A stretch of DNA of 64,000 bases from Bretschneidera sinensis (taxonomy: Eukaryota > Streptophyta > Magnoliopsida > Brassicales > Akaniaceae): positions 39,395,501 to 39,459,500 of the forward strand of contig CM043698.1 in NCBI GenBank assembly GCA_023935145.1, read 5' to 3'. The notes under the pieces are model-generated. The model saw only the letters and a list, made by a program, of their open reading frames with translations, had not been told where the DNA came from and ran no database searches. Made by a program: the position numbers and the translations under genes. Below are positions 20,474-33,065 of the stretch, one piece after another. The stretch's first letter is position 1, and the number at the start of each line of letters is the position of its first letter.

Positions 20474-23232
20474 TCAATTGAGATTTTTGAAGTTTTGAAT
20501 AATAGTAAAAGAAACTAAGCAAAAACATAAATTTAGAAAGTCATGTGGTGGAAATAGGAAGAAGTGCAAACTAGAAGGGTTATTGTGCAATAAAGTTAAA
20601 GTTTGGCTATAAATAGGTTGAGAATGGGAGAGAAAGACCAGCATTTGTTGGAACTTTCTAGAGAAGCCTAGAGAGAGGAGAGAAAATGAGAGAAAAATAA
20701 GAGAAATGGAAAGAAGGAATGAAATAAAGGAAGGTTTCTTGCAAAAACTCAAGGTAAAATCTTGTTTCTTTTCTCAATTGTCAAGTATGTTTGTTACTCT
20801 AAGATTTGAGTTTTTGAAATATAAATTTGGAGGTTCTTGAGAAAGATTTGAGAAAGTAGGTTGTGTTGAAAGAAAAAAAAAAGGGGTTTTACACTAAACT
20901 TGTTGATTTGAAGGATTTGAATCCAATTTCTCTTATGGGTAGTGTAATATCTTTGATTTAAAGCCCTTGAGAATTTATGTTTGGTTTGGATTAGAAATCA
21001 CATAGGAGACAAGAGATTATTTTCAAATGGTGTCTTTGCTGTAAAATTTTCGAATTTCGAGACCAGACAATCAACTGTCCCGAGTGCACAGTCGACTATG
21101 TAACCTCTTCGGTCATTGGATAGTTGACTGTCCAATATGGATAGTAAACTATCAGTGCCCCTGAACATGTTTTCAACCATGTTTTTCTCAAAATAAGTCA
21201 CTTTTGTTAAAGTATTTCATCCATAGACTTCTTCCAAGGTACTATGAACTTAAATACATGATAAAGTTTTGAAAGCTAATATCTTGAAAAGATTTCATTT
21301 GTTTTAAACTATGCTAGAACAAGGTTTGTAAAAGCTTTAAACGAAAAGAAAAAAGGTTTATGACTTAACCTCTAGTTTCGTATGCAAGTATGAACTCTAA
21401 AATATGTTTGGGTGTATCTACATTGTATGTTTCTTGAACGAGTATACTAAGTAATTATTTACGTTAGGTGTGTCTACATTGTATGTTTCTAGGAAACTAT
21501 TTAACACTTCACCTCCACACTTTTCTTTACAAATTTTTAAGTCTAGCCACACTGTGTATGTTAAAAATTCAACAATCTCTGTAATTTAACTATAGCTAGT
21601 AGCTTTCGAAAGTAGTACTCAATATTCATAACAAAAGTCTTATACAATTCCTCAAAATGTAACTCTTAATCCGATCATGACTGATACTTTCCTTTATACA
21701 CTTAGTAAAAAAATTTATCTTATCTCCTTAATGTTTCCAAATAACTTCTTAATTGATTTAAGATCTTCTTTTCACTTCACATTAAACTTCCTTACAAAAT
21801 CACAACATTTTAAAATCTCTACTATCTTTAACTATCTTTTTTATTAAATATTTCTCCCAACATTATCCCATTTTTTAGTACTCCGAACTTCATAAAATTT
21901 TAAGTTATAACCTCCCTTTTGAATTTCTCCTTCTCTTTTACACAAAAATTACTCTAATATTCTTTCTTCTCATTATATTCTCAATTTCACATCTCAAAGG
22001 TACTTCCAAATAGATAGTAATTTTCTTTACTAAAAAAAAATACATATCGTACTTTGCAAATCATCTCATTTTCTAATACTCCAACCATATCTAGAACAAG
22101 TCGTCCACTAACTTTTAGATTTCAAGTACCTCAAATACTTTAATTCATCATTACCAATCTCTCACTAATCCCAATTTGCCTTCATCACTTTATGTCTCCC
22201 AGTAAAGCAAAACCTTTAAGTTCACAATATCTAGCATGAATCATTTATTCATTCCTTCCAAAAATAAAAAATTTCAAGGATTTCTAAAGTTTAGAATAAA
22301 TCCACCATTTTTTTGCATTGAACTTTACTTATATTTACAACAAATTTCAAATTTTACTAAACCTTTCTCCTTTATAATTTCACATACAACAGATTTCTCT
22401 TTTCCAAATACTTCCTTATTATCTTCTTAACATCCCAAACTACCACAAAACTTCACTTGAAATTTATCTAACACCATCATCCTATACTTCATTTTTTCTT
22501 CTTGTTTTTACCTCACTTATTCACTACTATACCCTATTCTTTACGCTAACCACTTATCCAACAATTGCTTTTTTTTTTTCATTTTTATACTTATTAACTT
22601 CTATGAATCATATAAAGTTTTCAAATTTTTAAACTTTCCTTAATTTTCAAATCAGTGAACACAATCCATACTCTTAAATTACTTCCAAATCTAATATCCA
22701 AAAAGCTACCTTTTTCCTATTCATCTTCCAAGCATACGTACACAGAGACCATTACTCATAACGTCCTCTACGTTAAATTCACAATTTCTTAGACCAACAA
22801 CATACCGAAATCATAGAATCATCATTCAAAAGTATGTAGTATAAACAGTGTATAAGGAATTCATCAAATGAAAAGTACATACATAATTCAACATAGTTTG
22901 GTAATCCAATACAACTCATTTAAGCTCATACCTTAGGAAAAACATTGTTAACAACATTCCAAATCCTTTAACTAGTAATTCAATAATAATTAACCAATAT
23001 TCACAAAATCAAAGTAAAAGTTTCAAGCAAAAATTACTTCACTAAAGAGAAAACCTTCCCTTACTCTTTTCACCTTTCTAAATTTCTTCCAACAACCCAA
23101 CCACTTAGTAACATCTTTACAAACACATAAATGATATAACAATCAAAGTTATTGTATCAAATCAAGGAATTTGCACCCAATATGCTCATCAAGGTAATTC
23201 ATCCATAAAATTTCATAAAACACAACAAGTTA
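20474..23232. other. Old LTR-like noncoding DNA
   Basis: No coding region. 20620-20745 is a purine-rich leader (AGAGAGGAGAGAAAATGAGAG) following a possible TATA-like CTATAAATAG (20609-20618). 21064-21160 repeats GTCGACTRT/AGTTGACTGTCC words, and 21405-21500 holds two copies of GTCTACATTGTATGTTTCT. From about 21600 the text becomes A/C/T-rich and G-poor. This mixture is what I associate with chromovirus-type gypsy LTRs, but no LTR pair or protein was found, so the call is tentative. Confidence 0.35.
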
Positions 23233-23876
23233 TTCCTAGGTGTAGTTGTTCTTATTTCTATCCTTAATTCAGTTGTATGGATTGATTATTAAACATTGTT
23301 TATGATTTACTCTTTGATTAAGTAAGAAGGTGAGGATTTACTCTTAATCCGGTGATTGCATCTTTCTCCTCCATATAAGTCTAGTCAAGCTCTTCTTATG
23401 TCAAGCCGTTAGATGTGACTGATTTCGGTAGATTTATCTTACAGGTTTATCTATTACTGCGGTATTGTTATTGAAATATGTTGTCGCTTCTTGATAATTT
23501 ATAAGACAGGTCATGTGTGTTTGAATTGGAATTAAAGAGTAATTTGTAGCAATTACATTAGGGCGTTTATGTTCTTTGATTGAATATTTACCAATTGCTT
23601 GTTTAGGATGTGAAACTAGCAATTGAGATAAAACAATTGAGTCAAGATAAGAATAAGGCAACGAACTTAGGAAGGATTCCTGGAACCTTGCTATTTCTTT
23701 ATTGAATCCTTGGTCATATTTTCACAGCTCTCTCATATAATTTCATTCGTAAAACTCATATTTTCTTATTTGAATTTTATCGTTTAGTGTTAAGGTTTAC
23801 ACCTTCTCATGTAGTTCACTTTCCTCGTGGGATCTCAGCTATGCACAATAATCACGTGTTAGTTTGAGCGTAATCA
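23233..23876 (+). repeat. Partial 5' LTR of element C
   Basis: Aligns closely with 37231-37880 from ATTCCTAGGTGTAGTTG to GAGCGTAATCA. The first half of the LTR is absent; at 23232 it joins unrelated AT-rich DNA. Confidence 0.88.
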
Positions 23877-23881
23877 AATTT

Positions 23882-23899
23882 TGGCGTCGTTGCTAGGGA
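23882..23899 (+). other. Degenerate tRNA-Asp primer-binding site (element C)
   Basis: TGGCGTCGTTGCTAGGGA differs from the consensus TGGCGCCGTTGCCGGGGA by three transitions. Confidence 0.75.
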
Positions 23900-24004
23900 A
23901 ACGCGCTTAAGTACAAGGAAGATTGTTAACTTTGATACAAGACGATAATATTGTTCTTTACTCTTTGTTTTAATTTTCAATTTTTTTTTGTTTTATTCAT
24001 TTCC

Positions 24005-24984
24005 TGTTGGAAATCACCTTGACAAGATGCCCAGGTGGTGATCTTCCAAACACCCAAGTCTAGAATGACTTGTAAAGATTTAGAATAAAAAATAGGAACA
24101 GAAATCAAAGAAAGAAATAAGACAAGCGATTTGTTATCGAGGTTTGGCAATAGCTTATGTCCCTGTGAGTTCCTCTGAACTCTCTACACTAAATCAATGA
24201 TTCTTTACAATCCAGCAATCCTCTTCAAGAAACCTCAAGTTCTTGAAGAAACCAAGAAGAGAAGAAAGAAGATGATAAGATCTATTAAAATGCTCTCTAT
24301 CTAATCTATACTTCTCTCTCTTTACAACCAACCTCACTACAATGAGTCCCTCTTGTGTTTTGTGTGTTTGCACTCTCACACAATTCTGTCTCTTATATGT
24401 CTGTCCCTCTTTACAATTGATCTCAAATTATGTCACAATGTTAATGAGAATAAAGCTAGGTGACCCTTTATATAGTGCACCAACTTCTTGTCCAATCTTG
24501 AGAGTCAATCTCCACCCTTAGATCTTGATGACCACTTAACCATGGCCCTCTATCAATCCTAAGTGATGCTATACGTTTTAACCTTGCACCCACCCACTTA
24601 ACAAGAGGTTGAATCAAGTGGAATATGCGTGCCTTAGTGTGCCTAGCACCTAGGCACTGAACAGAGCATGCTGCGGCGCTAGGCAAAACGTCCTTTTTCA
24701 CCACTTTCTGGGTGCCACGGCCTTGGTGAGGGAGAGGTGCAGTGCTGGCCTTCCTCCAGCACCTCCCTTGCTGGGCACTACTGCCTGGGAGGAGGAGGGC
24801 TGTAATGCACACTGAAGCTTGACTCCTCACAGTTGTGCTCACTTATTTGTCTTGCTGAATAGAGGTGTGCACACACACCCAAAGTGATGCGCACACTTGT
24901 GTGCACTCTTTTAACATGCTGAAATTTATTCTTCTAACCTTGGTTAAATCTTAACCATGTTTAAACCTTAGATAAATATCAACA
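24005..24984 (-). mobile_element. Copia solo LTR
   Basis: A single 980-bp LTR of the copia A/B/G family in reverse orientation (TGTTGGAAATCACC...ATATCAACA), with a perfect 5-bp target duplication TTTCC on each side (24000-24004 and 24985-24989). No internal sequence, so it arose by recombination between the two LTRs of a former full element inserted in the leader of element C. Confidence 0.95.
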
Positions 24985-25008
24985 TTTCCCCTCTAATTCC
25001 TTTGGTGT

Positions 25009-26280
25009 ATGCATAGACTAAGAGATGCACGAGGTAGATTCATCAAAAGACCCGAAATAGAGTTACCCTCTCATTTCGCTTTCGATAGTGAAAGCTTGCC
25101 TAGATCAAATCATAGTGCACATCCAAACAAGAATTCAGAGAATTCTATTAACATGACTGACAATCATAATGAGAATGTTGCTAGGACACTTAAGGACTAC
25201 TTGCACCCTAGCCGAACAGCCACACCATTTTGTATCATGTTCCACCCTAATGATCAACAACCTAAGTTTAAGCCGAGCATGATCCAATTGCTACCAACCT
25301 TCCATGTGTTTGAAAATGAAAGCCCCTATGTCAATATTAGGGAATTTGAGGAAGTAGTAGCAACCTTTCAAAGTAGGGTTGATATGGTAGACACCGTCAA
25401 ACTTCGGTTTTTCCCTTTTTCGCTTAAGGAAAAGGCCAAGGTTTGGCTTTACTCGTTCATGCCTAGATTTATAAGTAGTTGGGATGAGATGACCCAAGCC
25501 TTCTTCCAAAAGCATTTCCCAACCCATAAGACCAATAACCTCAAGAAACAAATCTCAAAATTTGCACAAAAGGATAGTGAAATCTTATATCAAGTTTGGG
25601 AATGTTTCAAAGACCTTTTGAATTCTTGTCCACACTACGGGTATGAGAGTTGGCGAGTAGTTAGCTATTTCTATGATGGACTTCTAAGTTGGGAAAAGCA
25701 ATTCATAGAAATGATGTGTAATGGATATTTTCTTCAGAAAGATCCCGACCAAGCCATAGATTTTCTAGATGACCTATCAAAAAAAGCCCACACTTGAATG
25801 GGACCGAATGCCAAGGAAAGTACTAAGAGAAATCAAACCACTGGAATTTATCAACTTAAGGAAGAGGATAGCCTTAAAGCCTATTTAGAGGTCCTAACTA
25901 AGGAAATTGAAGTTTTAAAAACCAAGGATGCTAGAGCCCCTGAACTGGTTGCTAGGGTAGAGTCCCATGAACCTTGTTTCATGTATAATTGGGTAGATCA
26001 TGTACCTAGAGATTGTCCAACCTATTTTAAGATGAAGGATGAGTGTAATATTTTAGGTATACCCTTTACGAAAACATACTCAACTTACTCTAACACCTTC
26101 AATCCTGGTTGGAAGAATCACCTTAATTTTAGTTAGAGATCCGATATACAACCTTCTACCCACTCTAGTACCCAATGGAGATCGAAAGCAACTTCATCTA
26201 ATGCACCACAACAAACCTTACCTTTGGAAGATGTTTTTAAGTCATTTATGCAGGTACATGCCAAGAGTATGGAAGAGTAA
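25009..26280 (+). pseudogene. Element C gag
   Basis: Opens MHRLRDARGRF and contains the retrotransposon gag core (TFQSRVDMVDTVKLRFFPFSLKEKAKVWLYS... in order, followed by WDEMTQAFFQKHFP and DPDQAIDFLDDL). TGA at 25795-25797 and TAG at 26134-26136 sit where Trp is expected (KAHT-stop, NFS-stop), and TAA lies near 26278. The zinc knuckle reads CFMYNWVDHVPRDC, the second cysteine being tyrosine. Confidence 0.88.
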
Positions 26281-26390
26281 GGCAAGATAAATCAACGGTT
26301 GCTAGAGGAGCAACAAGGGATCAAAGGGGAACAAAAGGTGATAAAGACCCAACTCACCAAGTTGACTAGTTTCTTGACGGTTCAAGAGCA

Positions 26391-26892
26391 AGGTCATTTT
26401 TCTTCGCAGCCACAACCTAATCCAACGGGACGACATATGGCACAAACCTCCAATCTTAACAATCAAAATGTTAAAGAGGTTAATGCCATGATTACTCGCA
26501 GCGATAAGAACATTGATGGACCCACTCTACCATCAAACTTGATTCTTAACACCGTGAGTAACAAGGATGAAGCCCCCAAGGAACAAGATGCCCATAGTGA
26601 TTCTTTATCGGTGCCTTTCCCTCAAGCACTCCTTACACCTAAGGTCATTTTCCTTCGCAACCACAACATAATCCAAGGGGACAACATATGGTACAAACCT
26701 CCAATCCTGACAATCAAAATGTTAAAGAGGTTAATACCATGATTACTCACAGCGGTAAGCAAATTGGTGGACCCACTCTCCCATCAAACATGATTCCTAA
26801 CACTGTGAGCAACAAGGATGAAGCCCCCAAGGAACAAGATTCCCATAATGATTCTTTACCGGTGCTTTTCCCTGAAGCACTCCTTAAACCTA
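26391..26892 (+). repeat. 251-bp tandem duplication in gag of element C
   Basis: Two diverged copies, 26391-26641 and 26642-26892, each running from AGGTCATTTT through CAAAATGTTAAAGAGGTTAA to CCTTAAACCTAAGG-like text. The period is not a multiple of three, so the second unit is in another frame. Confidence 0.85.
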
Positions 26893-27038
26893 AGGAGAGA
26901 AATTCAACATTAAAAGGTGAGATTATTGAACAACTTCAATAAGTTAAAATTAACCTTCTTCTCCTTCGTGTCATAAAACAAGTTCCCAACCATGCTAAAG
27001 TCATTAAGGATCTATGCACACTTAAGAGGAGGCACAAT

Positions 27039-27540
27039 GTGAAGAAAACGACATTCTTAACGGAGCAAGCAAGTTCGGTAATTGATAGCAAGACACCGCC
27101 CAAATATAAAGATCCGGGTTATCCTATAGTGGCTTGCCAAATTGGAAAGAAAGCTTGTAGCCAAGCATTGCTAGATTTGAGGGCTAGTGTGAACCTCATA
27201 TCATACTCCATTTACTTGGAACTCGGCCTAGGTGAGATTAAACCCACTTCTGTGGTACTCCAACTAGCAAATCAATCGGTAAGAAAACCAAGAGGTATTG
27301 TGGAAGATGTTTTATTGTAAATTGACAAATTCTATTATCCTGTTGACTTTTTGGTGTTAGATACCATTTCTATTGTGAATACGGAGTCAAAAATTTCTTT
27401 GATTCTTGGAAGACCATTCCTTGCCACCGCTAATGCCCTCATTAATTGTAGAAATGGCTTAATGACATTATCATTTGAAAATATGACTTTAGAGGTGAAT
27501 GTTTTTCGAGTCTCAAGGCAACTGCATGAAGAGGATGAGT
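27039..27540 (+). pseudogene. Element C protease
   Basis: The protease region reads YPIVACQIGKKACSQALLDLRASVNLISYSIY, where this family normally has D-L-G-A-S, so the active-site glycine is arginine. It continues after a stop (27318-27320) into DFLVLDTISIVNTESKISLILGRPFLATANALI, the second half of the retropepsin fold. The mutated active site makes it inactive. Confidence 0.85.
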
Positions 27541-29340
27541 GTTTCGACACTTACATGATTGATGAGCTTATTTTAGAGGATAGGTACATTAAAGATAATT
27601 CTAACTCTTTGGACTTTCTTCTTAATAATTTTGATTTTGATGATTCTTCCATTTATCCCCATGCCGTTAATGTTGTTGATGTTTTTGATAAGTCACAGAG
27701 ATTTATTAAGAAATCATGGCAACCATACTTTGAGGAGTTGCCTAAAGAAATTGAGGCACCCAAACCCTCTTCTAATGAGACACCAACGTTTAATTTAACT
27801 CTGCTGCCCAAAGGACTCAAATATATTTTTTTAGGCCCAAGTGATACCTTTCCGATTATTATTTCCTCCGAACTTAGTGATGTTCAATGTGATAAATTGT
27901 TGAATTTGTTAAAAGAGCATAAATCTGCATTAAGATGGACCATGGCCGACATAAAAGGTATTAGCCCCTTAATTTATTCCCATAGGATTTATCTAGAAGA
28001 AGGAGCTAACCCTCGTAGAGACCCACAAAGGAGGCTAAATCCAACTATGAAAGAGGTAGTTAGAAAGAACTCTTAAAACTGTTGGATGCAGAAATTGTAT
28101 ATCCAATATCTGATAGTCAGTGGGTTAGTCCAACCCAAGTAGTTCCTAAGAAAGCCGAGGTGACCATGGTAGAAAATGAAGAGGGGGTGTTAGTACCAAC
28201 TAAGGTAGTGACCGGGTGGTGTATGTGCATTGATTATAGGAAACTTAATTCGGCTACTCGAAAAGACCATTTTCCCCTTCCATTCATAGATCAAATTTTA
28301 AAACGGGTGGTTGGTCATCCTTTCTATTGTTTTTTAGATGGGTATTCCTGATACTACCAAATAGGAATTGCCTTAGAGGATTAAGAGAAGACCACCTTTA
28401 TTTGTCCTTTTGGTACTTTTGCTTTTCATAGAATGCCCTTTGGTTTGTGTAATGCATCTGCTATTTTTCAAAGATGCATGATGAGTATTTTTAGTGACAT
28501 GGCTGAAAAATGTGTGGAAGTGTTTATAGATGATTTAACTGTGTTTGGAACTTCTTTTGATTCATGTTTATCTAATTTAAAAAATGTTTTGTGTAGGTGT
28601 GAAGAGAGGGGGCTTATGCTTAATTGGGATAAGTGCCATTTTATGGTGTCTTCCAGAATAGTCTTGGGCCATATAGTGTTTGAAAAGGGGATAGAAGTGG
28701 ATAAATCGAAAATCAAATTAATCTTTAAACTACCCACTTCTAAGAATATTAAAGATGTTAGGTCTCTCTTAGGGCATGCTGGGTTTTATAGAAAGTTTAT
28801 TCAAAATTTTAGTGCTATCTCTAGACTCTTATGTAACCTTTTGATGAAGGATACTGAGTTTAAGTAGAGCTCCGAATGTGAGCAAGCCTTTAGGACACTT
28901 GTCTCTAAGCTTACAACCGCCCCTATTATGCAATCACCGGATTTTACCTTGCCTTTTGAGATTATGTGTGATGCTAGTGACTATGCTGGAGGGGTTGTGT
29001 TAGTACAAAGAAGGGAGGGAAAACCATTTGTTGTTTATTATGCTAGTAGAACCTTGAATCATTCTCAAATGATGTACACCACAACCGAGAAGGAATTACT
29101 AGCAGTAGTATTTGCATTGGATAAATTTGGCTCTTACTTAATTGGTTTACCTATCATTATATTCACAAATCACTCCGCTCTTAAATTTCTTTTCTAAAAA
29201 ACAGATGCTAAAGCCCATTTGATACGTTGGATTTTGCTTTTGCAGGAATTTGAATTTACCATAAAAGACAAGAAGGGGGTAGAAAATGTTGTAGCGGACC
29301 ATCTATCTCACTTGGAATTTAAGAATGATACTGACATTTT
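27541..29340 (+). pseudogene. Element C reverse transcriptase and RNase H
   Basis: A linker (to about 27780), then RT in several open blocks: LKYIFLGPSDTFPIIIS, DYRKLNSATRKDHFPLPFIDQ, FHRMPFGLCNAS and the catalytic box FIDD (28523-28534; usually FMDD or YVDD). Stops fall at 28074-28076, after LDGYS near 28350, near 28383 and at 28865-28867. RNase H shows D in MCDASDYAGG and E in TEKELLAVV, but reads TNHSALK where D is usual, and ends ADHLSHLE. This is the domain set missing from copies I, F, H and E. Confidence 0.9.
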
Positions 29341-29379
29341 GCCCATTTGAGAAGCTTTTCTACATGAAAATTTATTTTC

Positions 29380-30697
29380 TGTCCTTGGTCACTAACCATG
29401 GTATGTCGACATTGCAAACTACTTGGTTTCCCGTCAAGTTCCATATACATTGAGTGCACAAGATAAGCGTAATTTTTTGGCTAAGGTAAAGAATTTTTAT
29501 TGGAATAGTCCTTATCTTTTTAAATATTGCCCTGATCAAATAATAAGAAGATGTATTCCGGATATGGAAGTTGATAGTGTGTTAACTTTTTGTCATACCT
29601 ATGCTTGTGGTGGCCACTTTTCTATTAAAAAGATAGCAGCAAAAATTTTGCAATGTGGTTTTTATTGGCCTACTTTATTCAATGATGCTAAGGAGTTTTG
29701 TCGATAATGTGAAAGATGTCAAAAGTTAGGTTCACTGTCCCGCTGTCATATGATGCCTCTCAACCCGATCTTAGTGGTGGAAATCTTTGATTGTTGGGGG
29801 ATTGATTTTATGGGACCATTCCCACCTTCTTTTGGGCATCTTTACATTTTGCTTGCCATTGATTATGTTTCTAAATGGGTTGAAGCAATACCTTGCCGCA
29901 CTAATGACAATATAGTTGTTGTTAAATTTCTTAAAGATCATATTTTATCTAGGTACAGTACTCCACGTGTTATAATTAGTGATCAAGGGTCACATTTTTG
30001 TAAACATTCTTTTAAGGCTTTAATACTTAGGTATGGAGTCACCCATAAGGTTTCTACAGCTTATCATCCACAAACCAATGGCCAAGCAAAACTAGCAAAT
30101 AAGGAGAATAAGTGAATACTTGAAAAAATGGTAAAACCCAATCGAAAAGATTGGTCTTTGCGCCTATCGGATGCACTTTGGGCATACCGGATAGCATACA
30201 AGACGGTTCTTGGAGCATCTCCTTATCGGTTGGTATTCGGCAAAGCATGTCACTTGCGGGTAGAACTTAAGCACAGAGCATATTGGGCTATTCAAAATTT
30301 TAACTATGACTTGAAGATGTTTGGTGAGGAGAGGAAAATGCAACTTTGTGAACTTGTGGAGTTGGGGGATGATGCATATGATAATGTTAAGGACTTAAAG
30401 TCAAGAATGAAAGCGGTGCATGATCAAAAAATACTTCGGAAAAATTTTGAACAAGGTAATAAAGTTTTTCTTTATGACTCGCAGTTACACTTCCATCTGG
30501 GAAAATTGCGATCATGATGGAAGGGACCTTATGTTGTGAAGAGTGTTTTTCCCAATGAAGTAGTAGAGGTTAAAGATTCTTTCGATGGTCGTGCATTTCA
30601 AGTTAATGGCCAAAGGTTGAAGCTCCACTTGGAACATGAACGTGTTAAAGATAAGCCCGAAGAGATCTCTTTGGTGGCCCCGGTTTATCCTTCTTAA
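29380..30697 (+). pseudogene. Element C integrase
   Basis: Contains the H-H-C-C-type zinc domain (CHTYACGGHFS...CGFYWPTLF...CERCQK) with a stop inside it at 29705-29707, then the core: D in GIDFMGP, D in ISDQGSHF and [10 protein letters not shown] where the third catalytic Glu (NGQAE) is Lys. The C-terminal part runs from [23 protein letters not shown] to PYVVKSVFPNE and VAPVYPS-stop at 30697, with a further stop at 30515-30517. Inactive. Confidence 0.88.
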
Positions 30698-31452
30698 ATA
30701 AGATGTTTTCGTTCCATTGTACATTAGTTTTAATTTTGTTGAGTCTTTGTTAATTTTAGAATTTTTGTTTTTGGTTAATTCTATTTTTAATTTTATTTTT
30801 TATTTATTATTTTGATTTAATTTAATTTTTAGTTTAAGGTTTATTTGTATTAATTTTAGTTTATATTTTTATGCCGTTTATTTGTTACTTTTCAGCACAA
30901 ACAAGAAAGCATAGTGTGCGCCGCGGCCTAAGTATATGCGCCTCGCCCACCCAAAACCTCTAAATTTCAAGTTTTTAGGTGCGCACCGCGGCACACAGTA
31001 CATAAAAAATTGGGGGTTAGGTCTTTGCACCGCGGCACAGGTAAGTGTGCCTTACGGCGCAAAGTTGCGATATGGTGTTTAAAAAATCCGTTTTCTCTCT
31101 TTGTTCTTCATTCCTTTTGAAAGAAAATAGCAACTCTTTTACTCTCTCTCTCAATTTCTCTCCAAATTGATCCTTAACCATCTATTTTTTCTCATTCTTT
31201 CTTGATTCTAACATAATTCCTTGAGGAAATTTTCACTTAGATTGAAGATTTTGCTGCAAATTTTTCCACAAAGCTTTGGTTTCAAGAGGATTTCGGGATT
31301 TCAAGAGGATTTCGAGTTTGTGGGTGTTCTCTCCAACTTTGGGCCAATTATTTATCAAGTAAGGTCAATTTCCTTCTCTTTGTTGTGGATTTGTGATATT
31401 TAAGTGGTTGCATTTGAATTAGTTCTCTTGTCTTAGAACAATTTGATTCAAA
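30698..31452 (+). other. Noncoding spacer between pol and ORF3 of element C
   Basis: T-rich sequence (30720-30890), then a short GC-rich patch with repeated GCGCACCGCGGCAC-like words (30916-31070) and a CT-rich stretch (31130-31200). No gene seen. Confidence 0.55.
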
Positions 31453-32570
31453 TGGCCCCTAAAACTAAGAGACAAAAGGGGAAATAGCCTCAAGAGTTTG
31501 ATGATAGTAAATTTGTCAGTTTTAATGCTAGTGAGATGTATGTTAGTTTAATGCATGCTAGGAGACCCATTCCTGAAAGAGGTTCACTATCACAGAGAGG
31601 GGAAACCCAACTTTGTTTAAGATGATTGCTGATAGGAATTGGGGTGCACTTGGGGGACAACCACCTAATTCCATTATTAATATGGTTAGAGAATTTTATC
31701 CTAATACGGAAGAGCATAGGAATGGAAAGTGATAGTTAGAGGAAAAAAAGTTTCCTTTGACAGTGCATCTATTAACAGATTTTATGGGCTACCTGACATT
31801 GAGAATAGTGAATATATTGCTTATTTGTGTAATGTTGACTATGATGAGGTTTGTAATACACTCTGTATTCCGGACACAACTTGGAAGGTGTCGGGTGGTA
31901 ACTCTAAGACCTTACCAGGTACTTCTTTAACTGTGAATGCTCGGACTTGGCAATACTTTGTGTGTCAGAAGATGATGCCCGCTACGCATTATAGCGATGT
32001 TACTGTTGAGAGGGTTGTTCTTATTTATGCTATTTTGATGGGTATGACTATTGATATGGGCCGGATTATGTTTAATTCTATCATCCATACTGTGAGACAA
32101 AAGCTTGGTCTATACTTCCCATCCTTGATTACCTAGTTATGCATCCGAGCCGATGACCAGTACAGTAGTGATGAGGAAGCACAGCACCCCAGAAGCCTAT
32201 CGATGACGGAATGCTCAATGTGATTAAGGCAACAAGATTGCAAGCTCCGGAAGAGGGAGTAGTGGTTGCTGCCCCACCTTCACCTCCTAAGTCTTTGACT
32301 ATTGTAGAGCGGCTTGAGTGTTTAGAGATTCGATTTGATGAGCATCAGAAATTCTTACAGGATAGGTTTGATCATCAGGATCGATTCTTAGCCAAGCAAG
32401 CAGACTATCATGCGGCGGTTTACTCTTCTTTTGGTCAGATGTACCAATACATTGCTTCCGCCACCTGTTGTGATATGGATCACTTTCCCACCTTGCCACC
32501 CTATCTGGGTTCATCCTTTGATCCAGCTCCAGAGCAGGAGGAGGAGGAGGACGATGACATGGCGGGTTAA
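31453..32570 (+). pseudogene. Element C ORF3 (Athila-type extra ORF, plant transposon domain)
   Basis: Starts MAPKTKRQKGK, then a stop, FVSFNASEMYVSLMHARRPIPERG, a frame change, and a 135-codon block (31729-32136) reading VRGKKVSFDSASINRFYGLPD...MIVGGM-like text (YAILMGMTIDMGRIMFNSI), followed by a polyacidic C-terminal piece (32211-32570, ending EQEEEEDDDMAG). The central block matches what I remember as the putative plant transposon protein domain found in the downstream, env-position ORF of Athila elements. The function is not established. It is broken by at least three stops or shifts. Confidence 0.65.
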
Positions 32571-33034
32571 CTTTTGGGTTATCTCTTGTTTGTTTCATTT
32601 TATTTTATTTTTGGATGACTGTATTAACTTTTATTTTGTACTCTTTCTTGTTATCTTTATTTTTCGTACTTCGTTTTTTGGTTTTAGTTATTTATTTAGT
32701 TTTGATGTGCTAACCTAACATTCGGTGGGAATCTTAATGTTACACTGTAGTTTCCTATTTTTGTTTGTTTTGTTCTATGTTAGAGATTGAAATTTCAAAA
32801 AGAGGAACAGTATGGAGTTCGAATGGTCGTGCACAATTTTCAGCTTCCTCGCACTTTTGGTTAATAAGGGAGTTTCCTTTACTTTTTCTTTCACATTGAG
32901 GACAATGCATATCCTACGTTGGGGGTGGAGGAAATGCATTTCTTATTCCATACCATTGAATTGTTTGGTGTCACTTTCCCTTTTTCGTTTTAATTCGTTT
33001 GTTAGGATAAACTGTTAAAAAAAAGAAAATATAT

Positions 33035-33065
<31 letters not shown>

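Noticed and set aside
20474..20752. Minus-strand frame of 92 codons rich in Phe, Leu and Ser
   Set aside because: It is the complement of the purine-rich GAGAGGAGAG leader; the composition alone explains it.
32299..32598. Minus-strand frame of 99 codons
   Set aside because: Shadow of the acidic tail of Athila ORF3; no motif.
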